Positions 27,476 through 37,494 of a DNA stretch of 64,000 nt are shown piece after piece; the stretch's first letter is position 1, and every line of letters begins with the position of its first letter. The DNA is taken from assembly GCA_021789605.1 (NCBI GenBank), contig JAJYJI010000001.1, positions 1 to 64,000 on the forward strand, given 5' to 3'. A program made the translations under genes and the position numbers. The notes beneath the pieces were generated by a model. That model did no database searches. It was not told where the DNA came from and was given only the letters and a program-made list of their open reading frames with translations. Source of the DNA: a bacterium (GTDB lineage Bacteria; SZUA-79; Acidulodesulfobacterales; Acidulodesulfobacteraceae).

Positions 27476-30049
27476 ATGAAATTAATGGACGATAACGAAA
27501 TTAAGGAAGATATTTCAGAAGACTCCGCGGGAAGCTCAGCGGGAGGCGCAACAGCTCCCGCAACGACTATAACCGGCGTTATAAAAAGAGTAATATTTCA
27601 AAATGCCGGAAACGGCTTTATTATATTAAACATATTTTCCGGCGGCAGATTTATAACCGCCTCCGGCACCTTTTTCGATAAGCCTTTATTGGATTCAAAA
27701 GTTAAATTGACCGGAGGCTTTACCCACCATAAAAAATACGGCTATCAGTTTAATTTTGACCGGTACGAACTTGCGCTTTCAAACACAAAAACCGCGATAA
27801 TCGATTATTTATCTTCAGACGTATTTAAAGGCATAGGCAAGGTTATAGCGGGAGAGATTTATGAAAAATTCGGGGAAAAGACGCTGGATATAATAGACAA
27901 CGAACCGGAAAAACTGAGGGACGTCGGCGGAATAGGCAGGATAAAACTTGCTACGATACTAGAAGGGCTCAAAGAAAGCTACGGTTTAAGAAAGGCTATT
28001 ATGTTTTTTAAGCCTCATCAGTTCAGCGACTATCAGATAAAAACTATTTATAACAGATTTAAAGATAAATCCATAGCCGTCGCCGAGGAAAATCCTTTTA
28101 TGTTTACCGAAATAAAAGGCATAGGATTTAAAAAAGCCGACATTATGGCTGAAAAACTGGGGATACAAAAAGACGACCCTAACAGAATTAAAGAAGCCGT
28201 AAAGTATGTTTTGGGCCAGATATGCGAAAATTCAGGAAACTGTTATGTCTATTATAAAGACTTAAGGCATGGCATGAAAGAAATTATAGAAAATTTGAGC
28301 GAAACGGAACTTAAGAAATATTTGAACGATCTGATAAAAGAAAGGACGATACTGCCGGAATTTGAAAGCCTGCCAGAATTAAAAACGCAAGCGTCTGCGC
28401 ATGGCGGACTGCCGGATTTAACCGCGCTAAAAGAAGACGGCCTCTTAAACCGCATAAAAATTTATGCCCCCGTTTATTATTACAGCGAACTTGGGATATC
28501 GAAGGAACTGAAAAGGATTTCAGGATATAACGAATCCACGGCAGGAAACAATACGGAAGGAAACGAAGGCCTTATTGAATTTCTTGGGCGGAACGCTAAT
28601 AAAATAGCTCTTACGGACGAACAAAAAATTGCGGTATTAAACACTTTAAACTATAAGATTTCGATTATATCCGGAGGCCCGGGTACAGGAAAATCGACAG
28701 TGATTAAGACTATATCCGGCTTATATAAGGGAAAAAAAATAGCGCTTACCTCGCTGTCCGGAAAAGCCGCGCAGAGGCTTTCCGATATCGTAAAACCCGG
28801 ATACGGGGAATACGACGAAATAAAAGCCGATATTTCAACCATTCACAGGCTTTTAAAAGCTCAGTACGACTGGCAGACCAACGAAACGTTTTTTACTTAT
28901 AACGAAAACAACAGGCTTCCCCACGACCTAATCGTCGTAGACGAAATGAGCATGGCGGACGCGGTTATTTTTTACAAACTTTTAAAAGCCGTAAAAAACG
29001 GCGCGGTTTTAGTTTTGGTCGGCGACGTCAACCAGATACCTTCCGTAGGCCCCGGAGATGTTCTTAGAGACCTGATATATGCGGCGGGAAAAGAAGAAGC
29101 CGCCATAAATACCGTTTCCGATAAAATCAACCAGTTTTTTCCGGTAACATTCCTGACCAAGGTATTCAGGCAGGACGAAGGCGGCTTGATAAATTTAAAT
29201 GCCCATAACCTCCTAAACAACAAAAGATTTGCCGCCGGAGGAAAAGAAAGGGGCAAAAAGGAGTTCATTATAAAATACAAAAGAGAATACGACGCCGCGG
29301 ACACAGGTAAAAATGAGCTGTTAAAAGACTTTATCGAATTTGTAAAAAAAATATGCGATAAAAGAAGGAATAAAAAAACAAGCGAAAATGAACCCGCCGG
29401 AGGCTATAATACCTTAAAAACGTCCGTTTTCGACGATATTCAGGTTTTAACGCCTATGAGAAAAGGCGAGCTGGGATATAACAATTTAAATAAAATGCTG
29501 CAGGATTTGTTTAACCCTTTGGGCGACGCCGCTTCCGTTTCCGGCGCGGACTGCACGGTTCAGCCTCAAGACGTCTTTATCTGCAACGGAACCCAATTCC
29601 GGCTATACGACAGGGTAATACAAAAGAAAAATAATTACGACCTGGACGTATTTAACGGCGATACGGGCTATATCGTAAATATAGACCACGCGGAAAAAAC
29701 TTTATCCGTGGATTTTACCGGTTCGTCTGCCGAAACGGCCGCGGGGAGCAGCGGCAGAAAAATAATAATATTTGACTTTCTTGATATTTACGAAAATATA
29801 ATGCTCGCTTACGCGCTCTCCGTCCATAAAGCCCAAGGCAGCGAGTTTAATAACGTTATAATTTTATTTCATCAGACGCATTACATGATGCTGAAAAAAA
29901 ATTTATTATATACGGCCATAACGCGGGGGAAGAAAAACGTCGTTATTTTCGGAACGTTTAAAGCATTCGGCATTGCAATGAATTCAAGGGAAGAAAAGAG
30001 AAACTCCGGTTTAAAAGACCGCCTTGCCGAAGCATTTAGAAATGGATAG
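27476..30049 (+). CDS. RecD2-like ATP-dependent DNA helicase
   Basis: ISGGPGTGKSTVIKTI...VVDEMSMADAVIFYKLL...LVGDVNQIPSVGPGDVL...YALSVHKAQGSEF. Confidence 0.93.
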   Translation: MKLMDDNEIKEDISEDSAGSSAGGATAPATTITGVIKRVIFQNAGNGFIILNIFSGGRFITASGTFFDKPLLDSKVKLTGGFTHHKKYGYQFNFDRYELALSNTKTAIIDYLSSDVFKGIGKVIAGEIYEKFGEKTLDIIDNEPEKLRDVGGIGRIKLATILEGLKESYGLRKAIMFFKPHQFSDYQIKTIYNRFKDKSIAVAEENPFMFTEIKGIGFKKADIMAEKLGIQKDDPNRIKEAVKYVLGQICENSGNCYVYYKDLRHGMKEIIENLSETELKKYLNDLIKERTILPEFESLPELKTQASAHGGLPDLTALKEDGLLNRIKIYAPVYYYSELGISKELKRISGYNESTAGNNTEGNEGLIEFLGRNANKIALTDEQKIAVLNTLNYKISIISGGPGTGKSTVIKTISGLYKGKKIALTSLSGKAAQRLSDIVKPGYGEYDEIKADISTIHRLLKAQYDWQTNETFFTYNENNRLPHDLIVVDEMSMADAVIFYKLLKAVKNGAVLVLVGDVNQIPSVGPGDVLRDLIYAAGKEEAAINTVSDKINQFFPVTFLTKVFRQDEGGLINLNAHNLLNNKRFAAGGKERGKKEFIIKYKREYDAADTGKNELLKDFIEFVKKICDKRRNKKTSENEPAGGYNTLKTSVFDDIQVLTPMRKGELGYNNLNKMLQDLFNPLGDAASVSGADCTVQPQDVFICNGTQFRLYDRVIQKKNNYDLDVFNGDTGYIVNIDHAEKTLSVDFTGSSAETAAGSSGRKIIIFDFLDIYENIMLAYALSVHKAQGSEFNNVIILFHQTHYMMLKKNLLYTAITRGKKNVVIFGTFKAFGIAMNSREEKRNSGLKDRLAEAFRNG

Positions 30050-30383
30050 AGGGTTCGAACCCCTATTGCACCGATTTATATTCTTACTTTGCGTATATCG
30101 CGTTTTAACTGGCTTAAGAGAGAGGGATGAGCGTCCTTTGGACGCTAAAAGCGGCGAACTTCCTCTTGCGGGCTTCGCCCTGCGAGGGTTCGAACCCCTA
30201 TTGCACCGATTTATATTCTTACTTTGCGTATATCGCGTTTTAACTGGCTTAAGAGAGAGGGATGAGCGTCCTTTGGACGCTAAAAGCGGCGAACTTCCTC
30301 TTGCGGGCTTCGCCCTGCGAGGGTTCGAACCCCTATTGCACCGATTTATATTCTTACTTTGCGTATATCGCGTTTTAACTGGC
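30049..30383 (-). repeat. 135-bp tandem repeat, about 2.5 copies, abutting tRNA-Ser
   Basis: GAGGGTTCGAACCCCTATTGCACC... starts at 30049, 30184 and 30319; copies appear identical. Confidence 0.95.
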
Positions 30384-30474
30384 GGAGAGAGAGGGATTCG
30401 AACCCTCGGTACATCTATTAGGACATACATTCGCTTAGCAGGCGAACGCCTTCGACCTACTCGGCCATCTCTCC
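30380..30474 (-). tRNA. tRNA-Ser(GCU), CCA encoded
   Basis: Minus: GGAGAGATGGCCGAGTAGGTCGAAGGCGTTCGCCTGCTAAGCGAATG...CGAGGGTTCGAATCCCTCTCTCTCCGCCA, long variable arm, GCT anticodon. Confidence 0.95.
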
Positions 30475-30605
30475 TTAGCAATATTTACGATATAATACTT
30501 TTAAATAATATAACATTGAGCGATAAATTATTCAAGCAGAAATAATCGGCAGAAATAATCGGAGAAAATAATCTAAGAATCAGCCGGATTAGTTTTCTTA
30601 TATAA

Positions 30606-32657
30606 CTAAACTAAATGTAAATAAGTTATTATCATATCGATTATTTTAATGCCTATAAACGGGACTATTACTCCTCCGAGCCCGTAAACCAATAAATTTC
30701 TTCTTAAAATGGCGGAAGCTCCCGCAGGCCTGTATTTTACGCCCTTAAGAGCAAGGGGTATAAGAATAATTATTATGACGGCGTTAAATATAACCGCAGA
30801 AAGTATCGCCGAATAAGGAGACGATAAGCGCATTATGTTTAACGGGGCGAGCCACGGCAGTATAGGCACAAACATCGCCGGTATTATAGCAAAGTATTTT
30901 GCCAGGTCGTTCGCGATAGAAAATGTCGTCAAAGAGCCTCTTGTTATAAGAAGCTGTTTTCCCGTTTCGACGATTTCTATGAGCTTTGTGGGATTAGAAT
31001 CGAGGTCTATCATGTTCCCCGCCTCTTTCGCGGCCATAGTCCCCGTATTCATAGCCACGCCTACGTCGGCCTGGGCAAGGGCGGGCGCATCGTTTGTGCC
31101 GTCGCCGGTCATGGCGACCAATTTTCCCATAGCCTGTTCTTTTTTAATAATATCCATTTTTGTTTCGGGAGTCGCTTCGGGAACAAATTCGTCGATTCCG
31201 GCTTCGTCGGCTATGGCTTTAGCCGTAAGGGGATTATCGCCCGTTATCATAACAGTCTTTATTCCGATTTTTTTTAAGCTCCCTATTCTTTCCTTAATCC
31301 CGCCTTTTACGACGTCTTTCAAATGTATTATTCCGAGAATCCTGTCGTTTACGGCTACGGCAAGAGGCGTTCCACCTTGTTTGGAGATGTTGTCCGCCGT
31401 TTCGAGGACTATTTTTTCTACCGCGCCTCCGTTTTGTTCGGCAAACCTTACGACCGAATCTACCGCGCCTTTCCTTATGAACTCTTTCTTATCCGATAAA
31501 TCCACCCCGCTCATTCTGGTTAAAGCGGAAAAAGCAATAAAATTTATATTTTTTTCCTCCAGATGCCTCTCCCGTAATCCGTATTTTTTTGCCAGAGTTA
31601 CGATTGACCTGCCTTCCGGAGTTTCATCGGATAAGGAAGAAAGCTGGGCATAGTCCGCTAATTCTTTTGAGCCGACTCCCGGGACGGGAATAAAATCGAC
31701 CGCCATCCTGTTGCCGAAAGTGATAGTTCCGGTTTTATCCAAAAGCAGGGTGTTTACGTCTCCGGCGGCTTCGACGGCAGACCCGGACATTGCTATAACG
31801 TTATGCTTGACTAATCTGTCCATGCCGGATATGCCGATTGCGGACAATAGTGCGCCTATAGTGGTGGGAATCAAACATACGACAAGAGACGCGAGAATTA
31901 CGGGGGAGATATTTCCTTTAAAATAATTGGCCATAGGTTCAATCGCGGCGACGACGACTAAAAAAAGCGCGGTGAACATAACAAGCAATATATTTAAGGC
32001 TATCTCGTTAGGAGTTTTTTGCCTTGAGGCCCCTTCGACCAGACTTATCATTTTATCCATGAAACTTTCGCCCGGATTAGATATTATTTTTATCCAAATT
32101 TTATCCGAAAGCACTTTTGTTCCTCCGGTTACGGCGCTTCTGTCTCCGCCGCTTTCCCTTATAACCGGCGCAGATTCGCCGGTTATTGCCGATTCGTCGA
32201 CAGAGGCGATGCCGCGGATTATTTCTCCGTCGGCGGGAATGATATCGCCGGATTCCGCAATTACGATATCGCCTTTTCTGAGGGAAGAAGCTTTTATTTT
32301 TTCTTCTTTGCCGCTTACCGGTTCGATTAGTCTTGCTAAAACCTCCATTTTACTTTTCCTAAGGCTTTCAGCCTGAGCCTTGCCCCTTCCTTCGGAGATG
32401 CTTTCCGCGAAATTCGCGAATAATACCGTAAACCACAGCCATAAAGTTATCTGAAACGTAAATCCTATATTTTCTAAATTATGGAAAAAAATGTTTTTGA
32501 ACAGAATAGCGGAGGTTATAGCCGAACCGACCTCAACGACAAACATAACGGGATTTTTCAGCATAACTTTCGGGTTCAATTTCCTGAAAGACTCCCATAT
32601 AGCCGATACTAATATTTCTTTGTTAAACGCCGATACGTAATAATCTTGTTTTGGCAT
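30606..32657 (-). CDS. kdpB: potassium-transporting ATPase subunit B
   Basis: [14 protein letters not shown]...[14 protein letters not shown]...[25 protein letters not shown]. Confidence 0.97.
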   Translation of the reverse strand: MPKQDYYVSAFNKEILVSAIWESFRKLNPKVMLKNPVMFVVEVGSAITSAILFKNIFFHNLENIGFTFQITLWLWFTVLFANFAESISEGRGKAQAESLRKSKMEVLARLIEPVSGKEEKIKASSLRKGDIVIAESGDIIPADGEIIRGIASVDESAITGESAPVIRESGGDRSAVTGGTKVLSDKIWIKIISNPGESFMDKMISLVEGASRQKTPNEIALNILLVMFTALFLVVVAAIEPMANYFKGNISPVILASLVVCLIPTTIGALLSAIGISGMDRLVKHNVIAMSGSAVEAAGDVNTLLLDKTGTITFGNRMAVDFIPVPGVGSKELADYAQLSSLSDETPEGRSIVTLAKKYGLRERHLEEKNINFIAFSALTRMSGVDLSDKKEFIRKGAVDSVVRFAEQNGGAVEKIVLETADNISKQGGTPLAVAVNDRILGIIHLKDVVKGGIKERIGSLKKIGIKTVMITGDNPLTAKAIADEAGIDEFVPEATPETKMDIIKKEQAMGKLVAMTGDGTNDAPALAQADVGVAMNTGTMAAKEAGNMIDLDSNPTKLIEIVETGKQLLITRGSLTTFSIANDLAKYFAIIPAMFVPILPWLAPLNIMRLSSPYSAILSAVIFNAVIIIILIPLALKGVKYRPAGASAILRRNLLVYGLGGVIVPFIGIKIIDMIITYLHLV

Positions 32658-32732
32658 ATCGTATTCGCCCCTTTTTATTTATTTCGTTTTTAATTTTAAA
32701 ATTGTTAAATGCTCAGTTATTAAATCTATCCG

Positions 32733-33392
32733 TTAATCATTCGGCGCCGGCGATTCGACGCCGGCAAGCCCCTTAAAAACCTTTGCGTAAATTTTTGAAT
32801 TAACTTTTTTTAACGACGCGGCTAATTTAAAATTTAGCCTTACCGTATTTACTCCGGGCGTTCCAAACACGCCTAAATCCCTGTATGATACTGCGCTTTT
32901 TACGAGTTCTTTTAACCGCGCGCGGTTAATTCCCGTCAGCTTTGAAATCCTTGGAATTTGCGCGAGCGCGCCGGATATAGAAATAAAAGGGTCTAACCCC
33001 GAACCTGAACCCGCAATTAAATCTACCGGAATTTTACCCTTTTTAACGGACGGGTTTTCCGCGAGGAAGTTTTTAATTCTTTTTTTTACGCTTTCAATGT
33101 AGCTTCCGTTCGTCGGTCCGTTGTCGGAAGCCGAAGAGCTATCGGCCTCGTAGCCCTTGCCGGCGCTTGACGGTCTGGAATCAAACAGGTAGGGAGAGTC
33201 GAAATTCTCGCCGATTAGCAAAGAGCCCGCCGGCTTGCCGTTTTTATATATTATGCTGCCTGACGCCTGAAAAGGGAAAAAAATCCGGCCTATGCCCCAT
33301 ATAAAAAACGTATATATAATAGAACATAATATAAATAACCAGATTGTTAATTTTATCGACCTTAAAAAATCGTTCAGCATAAAACGCTCCAA
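32733..33392 (-). CDS. kdpC: potassium-transporting ATPase subunit C (start may be the internal Met at codon 5)
   Basis: FFPFQASGSIIYKNGKPAGSLLIGENFDSPYLFDSRPSSAG...GSGLDPFISISGALAQIPRI. Confidence 0.95.
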   Translation of the reverse strand: MERFMLNDFLRSIKLTIWLFILCSIIYTFFIWGIGRIFFPFQASGSIIYKNGKPAGSLLIGENFDSPYLFDSRPSSAGKGYEADSSSASDNGPTNGSYIESVKKRIKNFLAENPSVKKGKIPVDLIAGSGSGLDPFISISGALAQIPRISKLTGINRARLKELVKSAVSYRDLGVFGTPGVNTVRLNFKLAASLKKVNSKIYAKVFKGLAGVESPAPND

Positions 33393-33447
33393 AAAAATTG
33401 AATTGCATTATAAAATAACATTATAAAATAATTGGTTCATAAATCGG

Positions 33448-35175
33448 TTAAAAAAGATGCCCCCGCATTAGCGCAAAATGCTCGGCAACGGGACCTAAGG
33501 CAAGCGCGGGAAAAAATGTCAGTGCCCCGATTAAAATTATAGTCCCCATTACTACGAAATAAAAAAGCGGTCCGTGAGCCGGAAACGTACCGGAAGATTC
33601 GGGAACGCTTTTCTTTTTAATTAAAGAACCGGCTATCGCCACCTGGCAGATTATCGGCACGTATCTTCCCAGAAAAATTACAACGCCCAGTATTACGTTA
33701 TAGAAAACCGTGGCTCCGTTAAATCCGGCCATTGCCGAACCGTTGTTCGCGACCGCAGAGGCAAAGGCGTATAAGATTTCGCTGAAACCGTGCGGACCGG
33801 GGTTGGCAGTCGTTCCCGCCGCGAGGCCTGCCGGAACGGAAAGGGCTAAGGCAAAAGGGACTATTATTATAAAGGCATGGGCAAACATAGCCAGCGTTGC
33901 GAGCTTAACTTCTTTCGACTCTATTTTCTTACCAAGAAATTCTGGCGTACGTCCAACCATAAGGCCGGCGATAAATACCCCGATAATAACCATAGCAAGC
34001 ATATTTAATAAACCGACTCCAATCCCGCCGAATATAAGATTCAGCATCATTTCGCCAAGAAGAACCGCCGCCGAAGCCGGCATATAGCTGTCGTGGGCGC
34101 TGTCCACGTTTCCGGTGGTAAACGCCGTAGTGGCGGCGGCAAACATGGAACTTTGCGCGATGCCTATATGTTCTTCCTTGCCGGTCATATTTCCTCCCGG
34201 ATTATACTTTGAGGCGCGGACCGCGGCTCCTAATTTTGCCAAAAAGGGATTGCCGGCGGCTTCCTGACGGTATATAGTAAAGATACATACCGCCAGAAGC
34301 GTGAGCGCGACAAGAAACAGTGAAAAGGCGTGTTTTTTATCTTTTATCATTATTCCGTACATAAAAAATATCGCCGTCGGAATAACGCCCATCATAAATA
34401 TGAGCAGGGCGTTGGTAAACGGGGTAGGGTTTTCATAAGGCTGCGCCGCGTTTGCGTTGTAAAAACCGCCGCCGTTGGTACCGATGTTTTCTATCGAAAC
34501 CATGGAAGCCACGGGTCCTACCGAAAGCAATTGCGTTGCCCCAGTCATATCGACGACCTTCTTTTGCATCTTAAAAGTTTGGGGAGAACCCATAAAAAGC
34601 ATAATTACGGCGAATACGACCGCCAGAGGAATGAAAATCCTATATAAGGCTTTTATAAAGTCCGGATAAAAACCGCCCACATTTTTTGCCTGCGTTTTTG
34701 CCAATCCTCTTATAAACGCAATTAAAAAGACCAGTCCGGTAGCCGCAGACGTAAACTGCAAAAAGACTAAGGCCATCTGGGAAAAATTAGACAGCGCGGC
34801 TTCCCCCGCATAGTTTTGCCAGTTCGTATTGGTAACAAAACTTATAGCAGTATTGAAATCAAGCGCCCAAGGAATGCCTTTATAATGCATCTGGTTGAAA
34901 GGAAGATAATTCTGAAATCTTAAGATGATAAAAACCAATGCAAGCATAAAAAAATTTGCGGTTAATCCGGTTTTAAGATACGTCAGCCAGTCCGTTTCCT
35001 CTTTTTCGTTCAGCTTAAGAAATTTAAACGTAAGATTTTCCGCAGGATTTGCTATCTTATCAAAAAAAGTAGCTTCCCCGTTAAAAATATGCGCCATATA
35101 TCTGCTTAAAGGGATGCTTGCCGAAATTATAGCCGAGAGCACGATAACGATTTGTAAAACGCCGGCGATATCCAT
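33448..35175 (-). CDS. kdpA: potassium-transporting ATPase subunit A
   Basis: LTYLKTGLTANFFMLALVF...VSIENIGTNGGGFYNANAAQPYENPTPFTN. Confidence 0.97.
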   Translation of the reverse strand: MDIAGVLQIVIVLSAIISASIPLSRYMAHIFNGEATFFDKIANPAENLTFKFLKLNEKEETDWLTYLKTGLTANFFMLALVFIILRFQNYLPFNQMHYKGIPWALDFNTAISFVTNTNWQNYAGEAALSNFSQMALVFLQFTSAATGLVFLIAFIRGLAKTQAKNVGGFYPDFIKALYRIFIPLAVVFAVIMLFMGSPQTFKMQKKVVDMTGATQLLSVGPVASMVSIENIGTNGGGFYNANAAQPYENPTPFTNALLIFMMGVIPTAIFFMYGIMIKDKKHAFSLFLVALTLLAVCIFTIYRQEAAGNPFLAKLGAAVRASKYNPGGNMTGKEEHIGIAQSSMFAAATTAFTTGNVDSAHDSYMPASAAVLLGEMMLNLIFGGIGVGLLNMLAMVIIGVFIAGLMVGRTPEFLGKKIESKEVKLATLAMFAHAFIIIVPFALALSVPAGLAAGTTANPGPHGFSEILYAFASAVANNGSAMAGFNGATVFYNVILGVVIFLGRYVPIICQVAIAGSLIKKKSVPESSGTFPAHGPLFYFVVMGTIILIGALTFFPALALGPVAEHFALMRGHLF

Positions 35176-35262
35176 AAAATTTTCACCTCTGCAATTTTTT
35201 TCGATTAAGCCGCGAATTACCTATCTATAAATTTATAGGCTTCACGGTCATTTTATTTTTTC

Positions 35263-35349
35263 TCAAATCTTTTCCAAAAAATCTATTAACAGCCGCATTG
35301 CGGCATACATTATACCTATGGACAGCAGGGCGGCGAGCGAATCAATCAT
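35263..35349 (-). CDS. 28-aa single-TM peptide between kdpF and kdpA
   Basis: MIDSLAALLSIGIMYAAMRLLIDFLEKI*, preceded by AGGAGG-type RBS. Confidence 0.7.
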   Translation of the reverse strand: MIDSLAALLSIGIMYAAMRLLIDFLEKI

Positions 35350-35368
35350 ATAATTCCTCCTTTTGCCG

Positions 35369-35455
35369 TTAAAATTTATCGGGATGGATTAGGACGTAGA
35401 AGAGATACGCCAGCACCAACGCCGAAACCGCTAAAAGAATAATATTTTCAATCAT
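35369..35455 (-). CDS. kdpF: KdpF-like 28-aa peptide
   Basis: MIENIILLAVSALVLAYLFYVLIHPDKF*, KdpF-type hydrophobic peptide ending in a short polar tail. Confidence 0.82.
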   Translation of the reverse strand: MIENIILLAVSALVLAYLFYVLIHPDKF

Positions 35456-35537
35456 AAAAACCTCATTATGCAAACTCCGGTTTAATTTATATTTTAATTC
35501 GGGAACGATTCAGGAAGACAGAAAAATCGGCAAAAAA

Positions 35538-35567
35538 AATAGCCGAAAGAAATTGGCTTCGGCTATT
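35538..35567 (-). terminator. intrinsic terminator in the kdp leader
   Basis: Minus strand AATAGCCGAA-GCCAATTTCT-TTCGGCTATT followed by T8 (stem adjacent to the poly-A at 35532-35539 on plus). Confidence 0.82.
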
Positions 35568-35721
35568 AAAGTGTCTTCATTTAAATTTAAATTGAATATT
35601 TACTAAAACGATAATATGCGCAATAACTAACGGCGGCGCAACTAACGGCGATATGAACGCTTTGCCGCAAAGGCGCATTGAATTGCAATACGCCTGCGAT
35701 TAAGAAGGCATTACGATATTT

Positions 35722-35855
35722 TTGATTCCCTTTAATAGCTTGCGAAGTTAGCTGGCGGGCTGGGGATAAAGAGTAGTCCCCTGCATTCCTGAAAATGCAT
35801 TAGCCCCGGATTAACGGTTCCTCCGCTTCCGCGATATTGCGGAATTAAGCTTTGT
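35722..35855 (-). ncRNA. ydaO/yuaA-type c-di-AMP riboswitch (candidate)
   Basis: Minus: GCTTAATTCCGCAATATCGCGGAAGCGGAGGAACCGTTAATCCGGGGCTAATGC...GGGGACTACTCTTTATCCCCAGCCCGCCAGCTAACTTCGCAAGC...GGGAATC; matches ydaO conserved blocks (GGAACC, GGGG..AA, CUUU, GCCCG.CAGCUAAC..CG.A.GC). Confidence 0.82.
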
Positions 35856-35953
35856 TTAGTTTAATTGTCAAAGAACTATCGAACCGAACGGTCGGGCGGT
35901 TATAATATTTTACCGCCTTTACGGTTTATATTTATCTTAATATACTATATGCG

Positions 35954-35982
35954 AATATACATCTTTGAAAAAACGTTGTCAA
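35954..35982 (-). promoter_or_regulatory. promoter of kdp leader
   Basis: TTGACA-17 nt-TATATT on minus strand. Confidence 0.7.
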
Positions 35983-36115
35983 GTCCCTAAAATTACCCCA
36001 AAATTGCCGACCCAAAATTACAGATAGAAGGTTTGCTTTCCGGTCGGCCTATGCCTGTTTTGCATCCGAATCCATAATCGCGGCGGCAAGCAGAGCGGGA
36101 AGCGCCGGTATAAAT

Positions 36116-37360
36116 TTAACTTGCGGAAATTTTTACTCCGTTCCTCATTCTGCCGTATGCATAAACTCCGGCGGTCAGAATAACGTTTGTAATTATAATT
36201 ACAAGAAAAGCGTATTCCGGAAAATCTTTAGTGCCTGGTATTCCCGCATTTAAAGGCATATATGCCATTATAGCCGTAGCCAATGCCCTTCCTATCATCG
36301 ACCATAGGAAAAATTTTTCTTTTTTCGGCAGTCTCTCTTCCTGCTTTTTCTTGAAATTTTCCATAAAAAATACCGCCGATACGCTTAAATATCTTCCTAT
36401 GGCCAGCATAATTATTATAATCAAGAGCCTGTCTATAAAATCCCAGCCGATATGGGACAATTGAACCACTACTCCGAGAAAAACAAAAAATAAGGTTCTT
36501 ATTAAAAACGAAAATTCAAAATTAAACTGTTTAATAATAGATTCTTTTATGCTCATCTTAAAGAAATTCAGTTTAAGCCTGTTCAATAATTCTTCGTTTC
36601 CCATTATTATTCCGAATACCAGTATCGCAATAGCGCCGTTTCCTTTAATTAAATGAATTAATAAATAAAGAATCAGCATTCCGCCGAAAGTAATCGAATA
36701 TGCAAATTTTGTTTTAGATATAAACTTTAAAATTATAAACCACGATATTCCGAATAAAACCGCAACCGCGGCGGATATTCCAAAAGAATAGAGCAGCGAC
36801 GCGGCTTTGGATAAATAATTTATGCGAATGGACGAATTTTCGGCAAAATGGATTAAAACGATTAAAATGAGGATGGCAAACGCATCGTTAAAAGTGGATT
36901 CTATGGCTATTACGGTCTTATTTTTATCGCTTGCGCCGATATTAGGCAAAAGAGGCATGATAACCGTGGAACTAGAACACGACAATACCGTTCCGAGCAT
37001 AAGGGATTGCATTATATCGCCGCCGCCCATTATATAGAAGAATCCGCCCGCCAATATTATGGAAAAGGCCAAACCAGCAGTTATTAAAACAATTGAGTAT
37101 GCCGAATTCTTGAAAACGGTTATGAAATTAAGCTCAAGTCCCCCGGAAAACATAATGAGAATTAAAACCAGCGTGCTCAGGTAAGGCGCAAAATCGATAA
37201 ACAACTGCTGGTTAAAGATATGGTAAATAGGCCCAAGTATAATGCCAGCAAACATTAACAGCAGAATAGACGGAAATTTAGTGTATGAGAAAAATATCTC
37301 TCCTAGGAAACCTAAAATTATAACTATCCCTATTATTCCTATGGCTATCGAAGGGCTCAT
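36116..37360 (-). CDS. cation:proton antiporter (CPA family)
   Basis: 414 aa multi-TM, LGFLGEIFFSYTKFPSILLLMFAGIILGPI...GAIAILVFGIIMGN...ESTFNDAFAILILIV. Confidence 0.88.
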   Translation of the reverse strand: MSPSIAIGIIGIVIILGFLGEIFFSYTKFPSILLLMFAGIILGPIYHIFNQQLFIDFAPYLSTLVLILIMFSGGLELNFITVFKNSAYSIVLITAGLAFSIILAGGFFYIMGGGDIMQSLMLGTVLSCSSSTVIMPLLPNIGASDKNKTVIAIESTFNDAFAILILIVLIHFAENSSIRINYLSKAASLLYSFGISAAVAVLFGISWFIILKFISKTKFAYSITFGGMLILYLLIHLIKGNGAIAILVFGIIMGNEELLNRLKLNFFKMSIKESIIKQFNFEFSFLIRTLFFVFLGVVVQLSHIGWDFIDRLLIIIIMLAIGRYLSVSAVFFMENFKKKQEERLPKKEKFFLWSMIGRALATAIMAYMPLNAGIPGTKDFPEYAFLVIIITNVILTAGVYAYGRMRNGVKISAS

Positions 37361-37494
37361 ATGCTATATTTTATAGCCTTTTTAATAAAAATGTTCAGCG
37401 AATCTCTGCAATATCTTTGGAATCTATCTTTTGCCTTACGTCTGATATTTCGTCCATGCCCTTCAAAAAAGCGTTAAAAAGGAATTTTTATTTT

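Noticed and set aside
30049-30383. Possible CRISPR array
   Set aside because: Units are contiguous and identical with no variable spacers; no cas genes in the window.
30011-30545. Two long overlapping ORFs (173 aa plus, 156 aa minus) with 45-aa repeats
   Set aside because: The 135-bp repeat is a multiple of 3 and stop-free on both strands; peptides such as RGFEPLLHRF and GGERGIRTLGT are typical spurious translations of tRNA T-arms.
30835-32376. Large plus-strand ORFs opposite kdpB (272 and 149 aa)
   Set aside because: Antisense shadow ORFs of a confidently identified gene.
36050-36118. Minus-strand peptide KFIPALPALLAAAIMDSDAKQA* overlapping the antiporter stop
   Set aside because: Could be a relic or alternative C-terminus, but too short to support.
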